Shown here piece by piece: positions 14,822-22,383 of a DNA stretch of 32,483 nucleotides. The notes under the pieces are model-generated. The model was not told the DNA's origin, made no database searches, and saw only the letters and a list, made by a program, of their open reading frames with translations. Each line of letters starts with the position of its first letter. Position 1 is the stretch's first letter. The DNA comes from a virus. A program made the translations under genes and the position numbers. The DNA lies in the IMG/VR virus record IMGVR_UViG_3300024520_000314, positions 1-32,483 of that record; one strand, 5' to 3'.

Positions 14822-15818
14822 CAATAAATGGCACCACCCTTTTAATATCAAATGACTTTGAACATGCTGGATAATGAATCTTCTTCTTTAAATCACCATA
14901 CATTTCTCTACAATCTTCTATATGATAAATGGCACTAAAACAAGGGCTGCAAGCCATTGGAGACTGAATTGAATGATCATTTTTATGATATTTTGTACAC
15001 TGATAAGTACTTGAAGTTGTGCATAACATCGTTTTAGGCACGCCCCACATCCCCGCAGAAACAACTACTCCAGTTTCAGGTCCTATCACATAATCTGCAT
15101 ATTTTGTCATTAAAAAAATTTGTTTTATTGGGGCATCTAAACCACATATATTCTTTATACGTGGGTGTGTTATATTAGCATCATTAACTGACTTCTGACA
15201 TCTATGATCACCTACTAAATAAACTACAGCGTTAGGGTATCGTTGAACAAAATAATTAGACCATTCTTTCCATGAATGTAAGACTTTCTGACTGGTACTT
15301 CCTGTCATTGGCATTAAGATTTTAAATTTATCTTTAGTGCGTTTGTGCCATTTTTCTACAATATCGATTTCATCTTGAGAATAATAAATCTCATCTATTT
15401 TTAACTTTTCCGGGATATCTAATTGACATCGTTTAAATACTGCGTCATAGAAATTACGAGCTCCAAATACCTTACGCTTCTTATCTAAAGGCCACTCATG
15501 CTCTGGTTGTAACCATTGAGTAATACACTCTACTTCTAATGAACCATTTAAATTAAGAACTCTATCTGGTTTAAGATCAGTCTCTAATTTTTTCCATCGC
15601 TCTTCAAATAGTTGTCCCCATTTATGCTGAGGATAACGTTCATAAAGAAAATAAGACACCCATTTAAATCTAGGATCATTAGAGACTAAGTTATAAACTT
15701 TCCAATTACACTCTAAATATAAATCATACTTTTCTGCGAGATAAGGAATAATTGGACACGTATAAAGCCAATCGCCCCAAGCTCTGTAAGCGATAATTAA
15801 TAATTTTGGTTTCTTCAA
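14787..15818 (-). CDS. GT9-family glycosyltransferase (heptosyltransferase-like), second copy, 343 aa
   Basis: It has the same GT9 layout as the gene at 12618: AYRAWGDWLY (10-19), MPMTGSTSQKV (169-179), YLVGDHR (200-206) and IGPETGVVVSAGMWGVPK (245-262). Cys 290, 293, 303 and 319 form C-x2-C-x9-C-x15-C. Similarity between the two suggests an old duplication. No ATG is near; the start is TTG, with AAAGGTGG at proper spacing. It is the first gene of the sugar island, right after the head decoration candidate and a hairpin, so its level may be lower than that of the head genes. Confidence 0.75.
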   Translation of the reverse strand: MKKPKLLIIAYRAWGDWLYTCPIIPYLAEKYDLYLECNWKVYNLVSNDPRFKWVSYFLYERYPQHKWGQLFEERWKKLETDLKPDRVLNLNGSLEVECITQWLQPEHEWPLDKKRKVFGARNFYDAVFKRCQLDIPEKLKIDEIYYSQDEIDIVEKWHKRTKDKFKILMPMTGSTSQKVLHSWKEWSNYFVQRYPNAVVYLVGDHRCQKSVNDANITHPRIKNICGLDAPIKQIFLMTKYADYVIGPETGVVVSAGMWGVPKTMLCTTSSTYQCTKYHKNDHSIQSPMACSPCFSAIYHIEDCREMYGDLKKKIHYPACSKSFDIKRVVPFIDEQYKKKFSTV

Positions 15819-15838
15819 GTTCCCACCTTTAAAATTGT

Positions 15839-15857
15839 GAGGGTTTTACAGACCCTC
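15839..15857 (-). terminator. Hairpin between head genes and sugar island
   Basis: On the minus-strand RNA, GAGGGU and ACCCUC pair (6 bp, 7-nt loop), followed by ACAAUUUU. The U-run is short and slightly removed, so partial termination or attenuation after the abundant head mRNA is likely rather than a full stop. Confidence 0.45.
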
Positions 15858-15867
15858 GAACTGCTGA

Positions 15868-16272
15868 TTAGTCGAAATCAGATTTGTAGTCAATTGTTAG
15901 TGCATATAGTACTGGCGTTGACGCAGCAGTACCAGCCGCATTAGAAATAACTAACACGTCCCCAGTCAACCAATCGGTTTGAGCTAAGGTAACGGTAGAA
16001 GTTAGGTCATCGGCAGAGGTTCCCACATTGTGAGTTCCAATGTTTGAAACAGCACCCGTACCAGCTAACGACCGACCAATAAGAACATTGGGGCCATCAG
16101 CCGTCCCACCCGTTTTAAGAGTGAGGCGAGCAGTTGTTTCATTTTTTATTGCACGATTAAGTGGTATTCGTAAGAGTTCAGTATCAGCCGCAGCTGTTCC
16201 CGGAACACTTATATCAGCCACGTCGGCAATATTTATACTTTGAATCGGATCATCATAATATCCATTAGACAT
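15868..16272 (-). CDS. Probable head decoration protein, 134 aa
   Basis: This is a small, beta-rich, Thr/Ala/Gly-rich protein without Cys or a membrane span. The start at 16272 is chosen because AAAGGAGG, the best SD in the window, sits just ahead; an upstream Met inside the capsid gene has no such site. It follows the major capsid gene at 13 bases, the usual place of capsid cement proteins, and the strong SD implies many copies. Homology is not recognised. It is also the nearest candidate substrate for the glycosyltransferase that follows. Confidence 0.6.
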   Translation of the reverse strand: MSNGYYDDPIQSINIADVADISVPGTAAADTELLRIPLNRAIKNETTARLTLKTGGTADGPNVLIGRSLAGTGAVSNIGTHNVGTSADDLTSTVTLAQTDWLTGDVLVISNAAGTAASTPVLYALTIDYKSDFD

Positions 16273-16285
16273 TTTATTGCCTCCT

Positions 16286-17242
16286 TTAGGCAGCTGAGTC
16301 CCATTTAATGATTTTCGCATTTGGTTCATCGTCCCAGATGATCTTCCAACCACCTAAGAAATACCATGCGAGACCTTTAGATCGACCGTAGTCTGTTACT
16401 TCTTTCGCTCGAATCTGTTCTGGAGTAGCCATACCTTCCATAACAGTATCCTTACCAAACATAAACCCTTCTCCAGATTCGCCTCCAGAGAATGATTTTG
16501 AGGCAGTTGTTCGAGCTGCCAAGTCATAAGTTAAACGAGTGGCGTTGTTGTCTTTAACTAACCGTACGTTATGAACCATGCCTTGTTCGCCATTGAATAT
16601 CTTTTCATAACCAACTTGTGTATATTGGTTAATAGATACCATAGCACCATTTAAGCTTTCAATAGCTTCTAATGAACCGACAAACACATAAGTTTCCCCA
16701 TCAAAAGTTGGGACATTGCGTTTTTCGAGTTCAAGTTTCAGTTTACGAATATGAAATTCGTTTAAAACTGAAGTATTTGTAGCTGTTGCTGTCCCATCCG
16801 TAGTAACGGTTATTGCAGCAGTCGTAGTTCCAACACCACGAAGCGCACATGCATCAAATTGAGCATGTACAGCGGCATCAAGAACTTTAACCATATCATC
16901 TTTCAAACCTTTGTCGATAATCATCTCAATATCAAACTGAGATAATGTATCAAGTTTAAAAGTGAAAGGAATACTATTTCCGTATTCGGTAATAGTAAGA
17001 GTTCCTTTCGTTATGGTTTGACTGGCTTGGGGTACAGTATTTGTTTCTACCAAAGTTCCACCAATAGTGGACACGTTGGCAACCTTGGGAAAGTTAAAGC
17101 TATCGCCTTGATCTTTACCCATGGCATCTTTCACATCAGCAAACTGTCGGAATTTTAGATTCGGTTGCGCCGAGTATCGAAGGAATTTCGACAATTCAGG
17201 GCTGAAGTGAACATCACTATCATTTACCCATAAGTGAGCCAT
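16286..17242 (-). CDS. Major capsid protein (HK97-fold likely), 318 aa
   Basis: Order and composition fit a phage major capsid protein: it follows the scaffold gene, has a strong SD (TGGAGGAAACAAC), and is a soluble mixed alpha/beta protein. Segments suggest the HK97 fold: an extended N-arm; a long spine-helix candidate at about 105-135 (FDIEMIIDKGLKDDMVKVLD); FVGSLEAIESLNG in the P domain near 185-197; and a late KEVTDYGRSKGLAWYFLGGWK. N4 gp56-type capsids have similar layout, but I cannot assign a family surely. Confidence 0.8.
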   Translation of the reverse strand: MAHLWVNDSDVHFSPELSKFLRYSAQPNLKFRQFADVKDAMGKDQGDSFNFPKVANVSTIGGTLVETNTVPQASQTITKGTLTITEYGNSIPFTFKLDTLSQFDIEMIIDKGLKDDMVKVLDAAVHAQFDACALRGVGTTTAAITVTTDGTATATNTSVLNEFHIRKLKLELEKRNVPTFDGETYVFVGSLEAIESLNGAMVSINQYTQVGYEKIFNGEQGMVHNVRLVKDNNATRLTYDLAARTTASKSFSGGESGEGFMFGKDTVMEGMATPEQIRAKEVTDYGRSKGLAWYFLGGWKIIWDDEPNAKIIKWDSAA

Positions 17243-17283
17243 TTTGTTGTTTCCTCCATAAGTTTTGTGTTCCCACCCTTATA

Positions 17284-17306
17284 AAAGCTGAGCTTCATCC
17301 AGCTTT
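17284..17306 (-). promoter_or_regulatory. Hairpin in the capsid gene leader
   Basis: AAAGCTG (17284-17290) pairs with CAGCTTT (17300-17306), loop 9 nt, in the 95-base gap between the scaffold stop and capsid start. On the minus strand it ends in UUUU. It may be a weak attenuator or a 5' stabiliser of a processed capsid message. A second small stem (AAGC-AAAA-GCTT, near 17312-17323) lies beside it. Confidence 0.4.
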
Positions 17307-17337
17307 GGAGAAGCAAAAGCTTATAGAGCATTTCCAG

Positions 17338-18378
17338 TTATTTAGAATGCGGATAAAACTTTCTTTTATTAGCTTGTAACCGATCTTTAACTCCCTGTTT
17401 AACAAAATCAGAATATGAGAGATCCTCCGTAGGTGTCTCTTCTTGTTTTTCCGGAGCTTTTCCAGGAGAAGAAATGAGGTTAGCTTTTTTCTTAGCTTGA
17501 CGTTTCTTTTCCATGGTATCTTCTTTTGCTTGTTCGTTAAAGATGGTTCGTACTTCACTATAGATTTGTTCTTTATAGATCTTTTTCCACATCTCAGCAT
17601 CAGCAGATTCAGATTCAGTAATTTCTCCAGATTTCACTAATTCTTGTAGTTTGGTTCCAGTTTTGAGTAATGCTACATCAAATCCTGGGTAACCCTCTTC
17701 AGTTAATTCTTTTGAAACTGTTTGAATCTTTTGTTGCTGTACTTTCTGTGCTTCTAGTTGAGCTTGTATAGCCTTTTCTTGGTCAGTAGATTTAAACTTA
17801 CCTTCCAATTCAGCTAAACGCTTTTTTAAAGCCGCCTTTTCTGGATCTACATCAGAAACATCTATATCTCCTAAACTATCCTTTTCAGTTCTAGATTCTG
17901 TTAGTTTAGTTGTTAGATTTTGAAGTTGTAATTCAAGAGCCTTAATTTTATCATCTGTTTGAGATTTATATTCTCGAGATGCTAAATTAAGAGTTTTAAA
18001 CCTTTCTCTAGATTCATGTAATGCTTGTAATGGTACAGTTTTTTGCTCCTCTTGAGAAGCTTCTTTCTTTACCTTACGCTTTTTGACAGAGGTTGGCTTC
18101 TCTGGAGTGTCTAACACTATCTCAGGGTGTTCTCCCGAATCAGGATCCTGTTTTGAATCTGTGCCTGCATTAGATTCTTCTTGATCAGACGAAGAGTCTG
18201 AATCTTTGAATTTATTATCAAAGCGGTCATAAATATCGTTACGTGTCCTATTTCCTAAATCATGACCTTTCTGTTTAGGGGACGGTGTGTCTTTATCGAT
18301 AGAGCCACTTGTTGGTTCTGACGGCAAAGCCTCTGGCGTGGCTGGGGGAGGCGTTACCGGTTTATTTTCTTCTGACAT
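17338..18378 (-). CDS. Scaffolding protein, 346 aa
   Basis: It is very hydrophilic. Residues 1-95 are Pro/Ser/Asp/Glu-rich and probably disordered; about 110-240 is a Gln/Glu/Lys coiled coil; and the basic end KDRLQANKRKFYPHSK is typical of scaffold capsid-binding tails. Lying between portal and capsid genes is the standard place for a scaffold, which guides prohead assembly and then leaves. AAGGAG precedes the ATG. No protease domain is visible. Confidence 0.75.
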   Translation of the reverse strand: MSEENKPVTPPPATPEALPSEPTSGSIDKDTPSPKQKGHDLGNRTRNDIYDRFDNKFKDSDSSSDQEESNAGTDSKQDPDSGEHPEIVLDTPEKPTSVKKRKVKKEASQEEQKTVPLQALHESRERFKTLNLASREYKSQTDDKIKALELQLQNLTTKLTESRTEKDSLGDIDVSDVDPEKAALKKRLAELEGKFKSTDQEKAIQAQLEAQKVQQQKIQTVSKELTEEGYPGFDVALLKTGTKLQELVKSGEITESESADAEMWKKIYKEQIYSEVRTIFNEQAKEDTMEKKRQAKKKANLISSPGKAPEKQEETPTEDLSYSDFVKQGVKDRLQANKRKFYPHSK

Positions 18379-18499
18379 TGTGTTTCTCCTTGTTTTACGA
18401 GTAGGTAGAATAGACTCGAATCATTTGATTACGGTAATGAACCGAATTCCACCTTATTAGTATCTATATATACTAGTATTTAATTGGTATGTTTAGATA
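18379..18499. other. 121-base intergenic gap with long hairpin
   Basis: TTAGTATCT (18457-18465) is complementary to AGATACTAA (18495-18503), nine base pairs enclosing AT-rich DNA with a small palindrome. A CGGT/ACCG stem (18433-18445) lies nearby. The long stem runs into the last codons of the gene at 18500, so it could end or slow transcription before the scaffold. I see no convincing minus-strand promoter. Confidence 0.35.
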
Positions 18500-18865
18500 C
18501 TAAATATCTTTTTTTAAATCTGCTTGTAAACTAGGTAACATATTACGTTCTTTTGCTTGTTGAAATGCAGCAACTGCATCAGTTTTTACTTTTCTAATAG
18601 TAGTTGCTAATACATTTTTATAGAACCGTTTAGTTAATTGTAATTCAATAATCTTTGCTGGTTGATTTGCAGGAACATTGTCTAATTGAGCTTCAGCATC
18701 TTGATAAATTCGTTCCCACACTTCTCTAAATATTTTCCAAGTGGCAGAAGTACGAATAGTTTCTAAATGCGCTCCATCTTCTAATTTCTTTATTAATTCT
18801 GTATGGTCTGTCTCAACTTCACTATTATCTTGAAAATAATCATCACTTAGTGTATCAAAATCCAT
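18500..18865 (-). CDS. Helical head-associated protein, 121 aa
   Basis: The N-terminal 30 residues are acidic and Asp-rich; the rest is helical (WKIFREVWERIYQDAEAQL, then a basic helix). AAAGGGGTGG precedes the ATG. Located between portal and scaffold, it is probably an assembly or connector factor. Not recognised as a family. Confidence 0.6.
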   Translation of the reverse strand: MDFDTLSDDYFQDNSEVETDHTELIKKLEDGAHLETIRTSATWKIFREVWERIYQDAEAQLDNVPANQPAKIIELQLTKRFYKNVLATTIRKVKTDAVAAFQQAKERNMLPSLQADLKKDI

Positions 18866-18881
18866 AATCCACCCCTTTCCT

Positions 18882-20777
18882 TTATTGTTGTAGCCCGTTC
18901 TGTAGGGCTTCTAAAAATCCTGATGTATCTGCACCTTGTTGATTTGGTTGTGGAGCTACTTGTCCTTCCGCTGCTTGCGCTTCTTGGCCTCCACCTTGTC
19001 CCTGTTGTGGTGTTGGGGGTTGTGGAGGTGGAGCTACAGGCACACGATATTTACTAAAATCATCGATTTCTAAATCAGCTGCAATATCCTCTAAAATTTT
19101 TCCTGTGTCTAAAATAGTAGGATTAGGAATCTGTACTCCTGTTTTCATTAATAATAGAGTGGAATTATTCGATTGTAATGCTCTATCTGTTAATGCCATT
19201 TTACGTTGTATCTCAACTGCACGACTAACTTCATTTGTTCCTACATCTATTTCTACATCCATATCAAATTCTAGATCAAATATATTATCTCGTTTATCAA
19301 TAGGGATATTTTTATCCCTAAGATTTGCATTTGCAACTCTAAAGATTCTTTCATCAGTTTCAAATAATTGAATCTGATAAGCTAACAAATAAATAATTTG
19401 TCTAAAGAATGTTTCCCCAACAATTGCAGTAAATAATCTTTCTTTAGCATTAGACTCTAAAAGATTAATTTGAGCTACGCCTGTTTTATCTGTACTTGTC
19501 TGCCCTTGTTTGACAGGTGTAATACCAGACATTTCATCAATCATAGCTTGATCAGAGGCTGCTTCTACATATGATGTTTGGGTAACATCAGGAAGACGTA
19601 TAGGTTCAACTACCCCTTGTCCCGAATTACGAGATACAATAAAACCAGGGCGAAGATTACTAAGTGCTTGTCTATCAACACCACCAAATTTATCAATACT
19701 CCATCCTCCCATCATAGCCAACATTTGGTTATCTTTACGAAGATTGAGTGTCATATTAAGGTCTTCTTGTGGCCCCTCTAATGACTGTACTATACTTTCT
19801 GGTATAAGTTTATGAGCTTCTAAGATCATAGAACCCACAGCAATAGGATATATCTTCCCATAAGGACTAACTATAGGATCTACTAACCACACACGTCCTT
19901 GAGGATTAAATACTCCAAACCAGATTTTTCCTTCTTTTCTATACCAACATTCTACGGCTAAGAATCTTTGAGTCACCCTATCTCTAACACTCTCTAATGA
20001 TTCTTGTGATCCAGGACCTGGAAAATTAAGTCCCACTGTACCAGATTGATAATCTACCCCTGAACTCTCATTACGCGCACGTTGAGGGTCTCCTGTTTCA
20101 TGAAAACGTGTGTCCCTTAAGATACTTACAGGAATATCTAATGGTTGTACTTTATCTAAATTATTATACCCTTGATCTTCTAATTGATCTCTAGTTAAGT
20201 AATTCTGTAGATATACATACCTCATTTCATGCACTGTAGGAGCAGCCCAATCTAAAGCAACCTGTTCTAAAGGATAATTAGTAAATGAAGGCTCATCTAT
20301 TTCTCTTTCCTCATTATATTGCCAATGAACCTTCATTACAGAGGTACCTGGAGCAATACACTCTAAGAAGCCCCATAAAAATTTAACAAACCCATCTCTA
20401 CGTCTAAACATCCAATTTAAACGGTACTTAGTCATTATTTCTAGGACTTCGGCTCGTTGAAAATCATTAACTTCATCAAAGCCTCTAATTTTAAACTTAT
20501 TCTTATCAATAAGGAAAGCTTGGAATAGAGAAGCTAAAAGCCTCATTACATTAGAATAAATCTTTCTAAAACGTAGTTTATTTCGTTTTCGGACTGAACT
20601 ATCTTGGCGTTCTTTATATAAAGGAATGCCTTTAACTAATTTCATATCTTTAGTCCAACGATGTTCAAGACGTGTACGAATTGTTAAAGACTCAGCATAA
20701 CGAGCTAACGCGCCATTAAGAATCTCATCCTTATTGCCTGGTTTTGTTTCGTCTGTTATTAGTTCTTTAGGATCCAT
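18882..20777 (-). CDS. Portal protein, 631 aa
   Basis: Position right after the large terminase, length near 600-700 aa and features all fit the podovirus portal: a helical N-terminus with RIRTRLEHRW-like charge, a central beta-rich wing (about 150-330), a long helix region with QKMALTDRAL near 525, and a Pro/Gln/Gly-rich disordered C-tail (about 575-631). Twelve copies should form the vertex ring through which DNA enters and leaves. The gene starts three bases past the terminase stop. Confidence 0.8.
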   Translation of the reverse strand: MDPKELITDETKPGNKDEILNGALARYAESLTIRTRLEHRWTKDMKLVKGIPLYKERQDSSVRKRNKLRFRKIYSNVMRLLASLFQAFLIDKNKFKIRGFDEVNDFQRAEVLEIMTKYRLNWMFRRRDGFVKFLWGFLECIAPGTSVMKVHWQYNEEREIDEPSFTNYPLEQVALDWAAPTVHEMRYVYLQNYLTRDQLEDQGYNNLDKVQPLDIPVSILRDTRFHETGDPQRARNESSGVDYQSGTVGLNFPGPGSQESLESVRDRVTQRFLAVECWYRKEGKIWFGVFNPQGRVWLVDPIVSPYGKIYPIAVGSMILEAHKLIPESIVQSLEGPQEDLNMTLNLRKDNQMLAMMGGWSIDKFGGVDRQALSNLRPGFIVSRNSGQGVVEPIRLPDVTQTSYVEAASDQAMIDEMSGITPVKQGQTSTDKTGVAQINLLESNAKERLFTAIVGETFFRQIIYLLAYQIQLFETDERIFRVANANLRDKNIPIDKRDNIFDLEFDMDVEIDVGTNEVSRAVEIQRKMALTDRALQSNNSTLLLMKTGVQIPNPTILDTGKILEDIAADLEIDDFSKYRVPVAPPPQPPTPQQGQGGGQEAQAAEGQVAPQPNQQGADTSGFLEALQNGLQQ

Positions 20778-20780
20778 AAT

Positions 20781-22373
20781 TTATATATACCTTTCTTCGA
20801 AATAGTCTTCGTTGAGTGTAGAAGAATTATCAACAGGAAGCCATTCTAAGGGTTTTTGAAATATGTAACGTAATGCTGCATGTAAATCTTTAGGGCCTTC
20901 TTTAATCTTATCCTTTACACCCCGTTTTGATTCGTTAATTCCCTTATCACGTTCAAGAGTCTGCATCTCTTCAATTAAATCCCATACTTCTTTTGTATTA
21001 AAAAAATAAAGTCTAGGTTTGCCGGTATACTTATCTTTTTTAAGATATTGTTTAATTGTATCAATGCCTGCTTTAATTGAGCCTTCAAATTTTTCTGAGG
21101 GAATCATTGCTGGAATAGGATTAGGAGGTCTCTTTAGTCTATCTATAATATTAATATCATTTAAGGCTTTAATATTATAGTCTAAAGACTTATCATAAGC
21201 TGTCCAACCTATCCGATACTTTCTTTCCATTACTCGTTTTGCTAAATCTGTTTTAACTTTTTCTGTATCGGCATTTTCTTTATATGCACCTACAATATAT
21301 ACTATACCTTGTCTATCTACTGCTGCTTCAATACATGCTGTGGGCTTTGATAAATGAGGATCAAGTCCTCTATAAACAATATAACGATGATATTTAATAG
21401 TAAATGGATCAATTAGGTGTATTTTAGTATCGATTGCGGACTCACCCGAATAAATTAATCCACTTAAAGAAATAAACTCCCCTAATACGCGCATTTTCTT
21501 TTCTTCGTAAGTATCTAAATCTTCCATCATCTTATTTAAAGCTCCTAAATCACAATATGAATTTGTAATTGTAGGGACTTTAAAACATTCAACTTCAGAT
21601 CCAGGGACATTACTTTTCTTTAGAATCGTTTTCCATACCCAAGTTAATCCATTAGTGGGTGTCATGAAAAACTCTATATCAATACCTTTTCCACCATTTG
21701 CAATAAACCGAGGCAAGCACTCATCATAGAACTCTTTAGGCGGTTCTTCGTCGAAATGCGCAAACCATAAAGAGGCTCCTTGAGTTTTGCTTACGTCTTT
21801 CTCATAAGACATAAACTTTACTTGGCCTATAAATTTTCCTTTTCTATAATAACGAAGAATCTTATTCTGTTTCTCATAAGAATTTTCCCAAATTCCATTC
21901 TTCAGATATTTCTTAGGCATCCACTCTCTAAACTTAGGAATAATAACTTCATCAATTACTTCATTACTAAGCCCATAAACTCTACCAAATACAGGCCATT
22001 TCTTTGCTAATTTCCATTCAGGAATAATTCCTTTCAGATGTTTAGGTACTTCTCCCGTTATTTTAGCGTGTGTCTTTACGGCGTTTGCTAAAGTCTTACC
22101 GGCTTGATTACCGCCAAATGTGCCTATAATACGAGCTTGTGACTGAAAAGTCTGGAGCATCCCATCAAATCTTTCAGGAATATCTTCTTTCTTTAACCAT
22201 TTAGAGAGAAATGCACGAGCTTCGGAAGTAACAGCTCCTGAAGAGGGTCGATACCACCAATAAGGATCCGCTTGTTTAGTTTCATCAAAAAGAGAAACAA
22301 GTTCTTTTTCTTCTTTCTCTATTTGTTGAAGTAATTTTAATTTTTCATCTACTGAAAATTTTGAATAATCCAC
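20781..22373 (-). CDS. Terminase large subunit, 530 aa
   Basis: The ATPase half has Walker A FGGNQAGKT (86-94) and Walker B LWFAHFDEEP (202-211, D208/E209). It is followed by a coupling-type motif, FFMTPTNGLTW (235-245). The nuclease half has RGLDPH (335-340, D338), WTAYDKS (390-396, D394) and a late KDLHAALRY (495-503, D496), the metal-binding acids of the RNase H-like domain. This motor cuts and packages the genome. The start is GTG with AAGGAT as SD. Length is normal for the family. Confidence 0.9.
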   Translation of the reverse strand: MDYSKFSVDEKLKLLQQIEKEEKELVSLFDETKQADPYWWYRPSSGAVTSEARAFLSKWLKKEDIPERFDGMLQTFQSQARIIGTFGGNQAGKTLANAVKTHAKITGEVPKHLKGIIPEWKLAKKWPVFGRVYGLSNEVIDEVIIPKFREWMPKKYLKNGIWENSYEKQNKILRYYRKGKFIGQVKFMSYEKDVSKTQGASLWFAHFDEEPPKEFYDECLPRFIANGGKGIDIEFFMTPTNGLTWVWKTILKKSNVPGSEVECFKVPTITNSYCDLGALNKMMEDLDTYEEKKMRVLGEFISLSGLIYSGESAIDTKIHLIDPFTIKYHRYIVYRGLDPHLSKPTACIEAAVDRQGIVYIVGAYKENADTEKVKTDLAKRVMERKYRIGWTAYDKSLDYNIKALNDINIIDRLKRPPNPIPAMIPSEKFEGSIKAGIDTIKQYLKKDKYTGKPRLYFFNTKEVWDLIEEMQTLERDKGINESKRGVKDKIKEGPKDLHAALRYIFQKPLEWLPVDNSSTLNEDYFEERYI

Positions 22374-22383
22374 CTAATTATCC

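Noticed and set aside
17295-17640. Frames of 101 aa (minus) and 65 aa (plus) across the scaffold gene
   Set aside because: Both are out of frame with a well-supported scaffold gene and lack SD sites.
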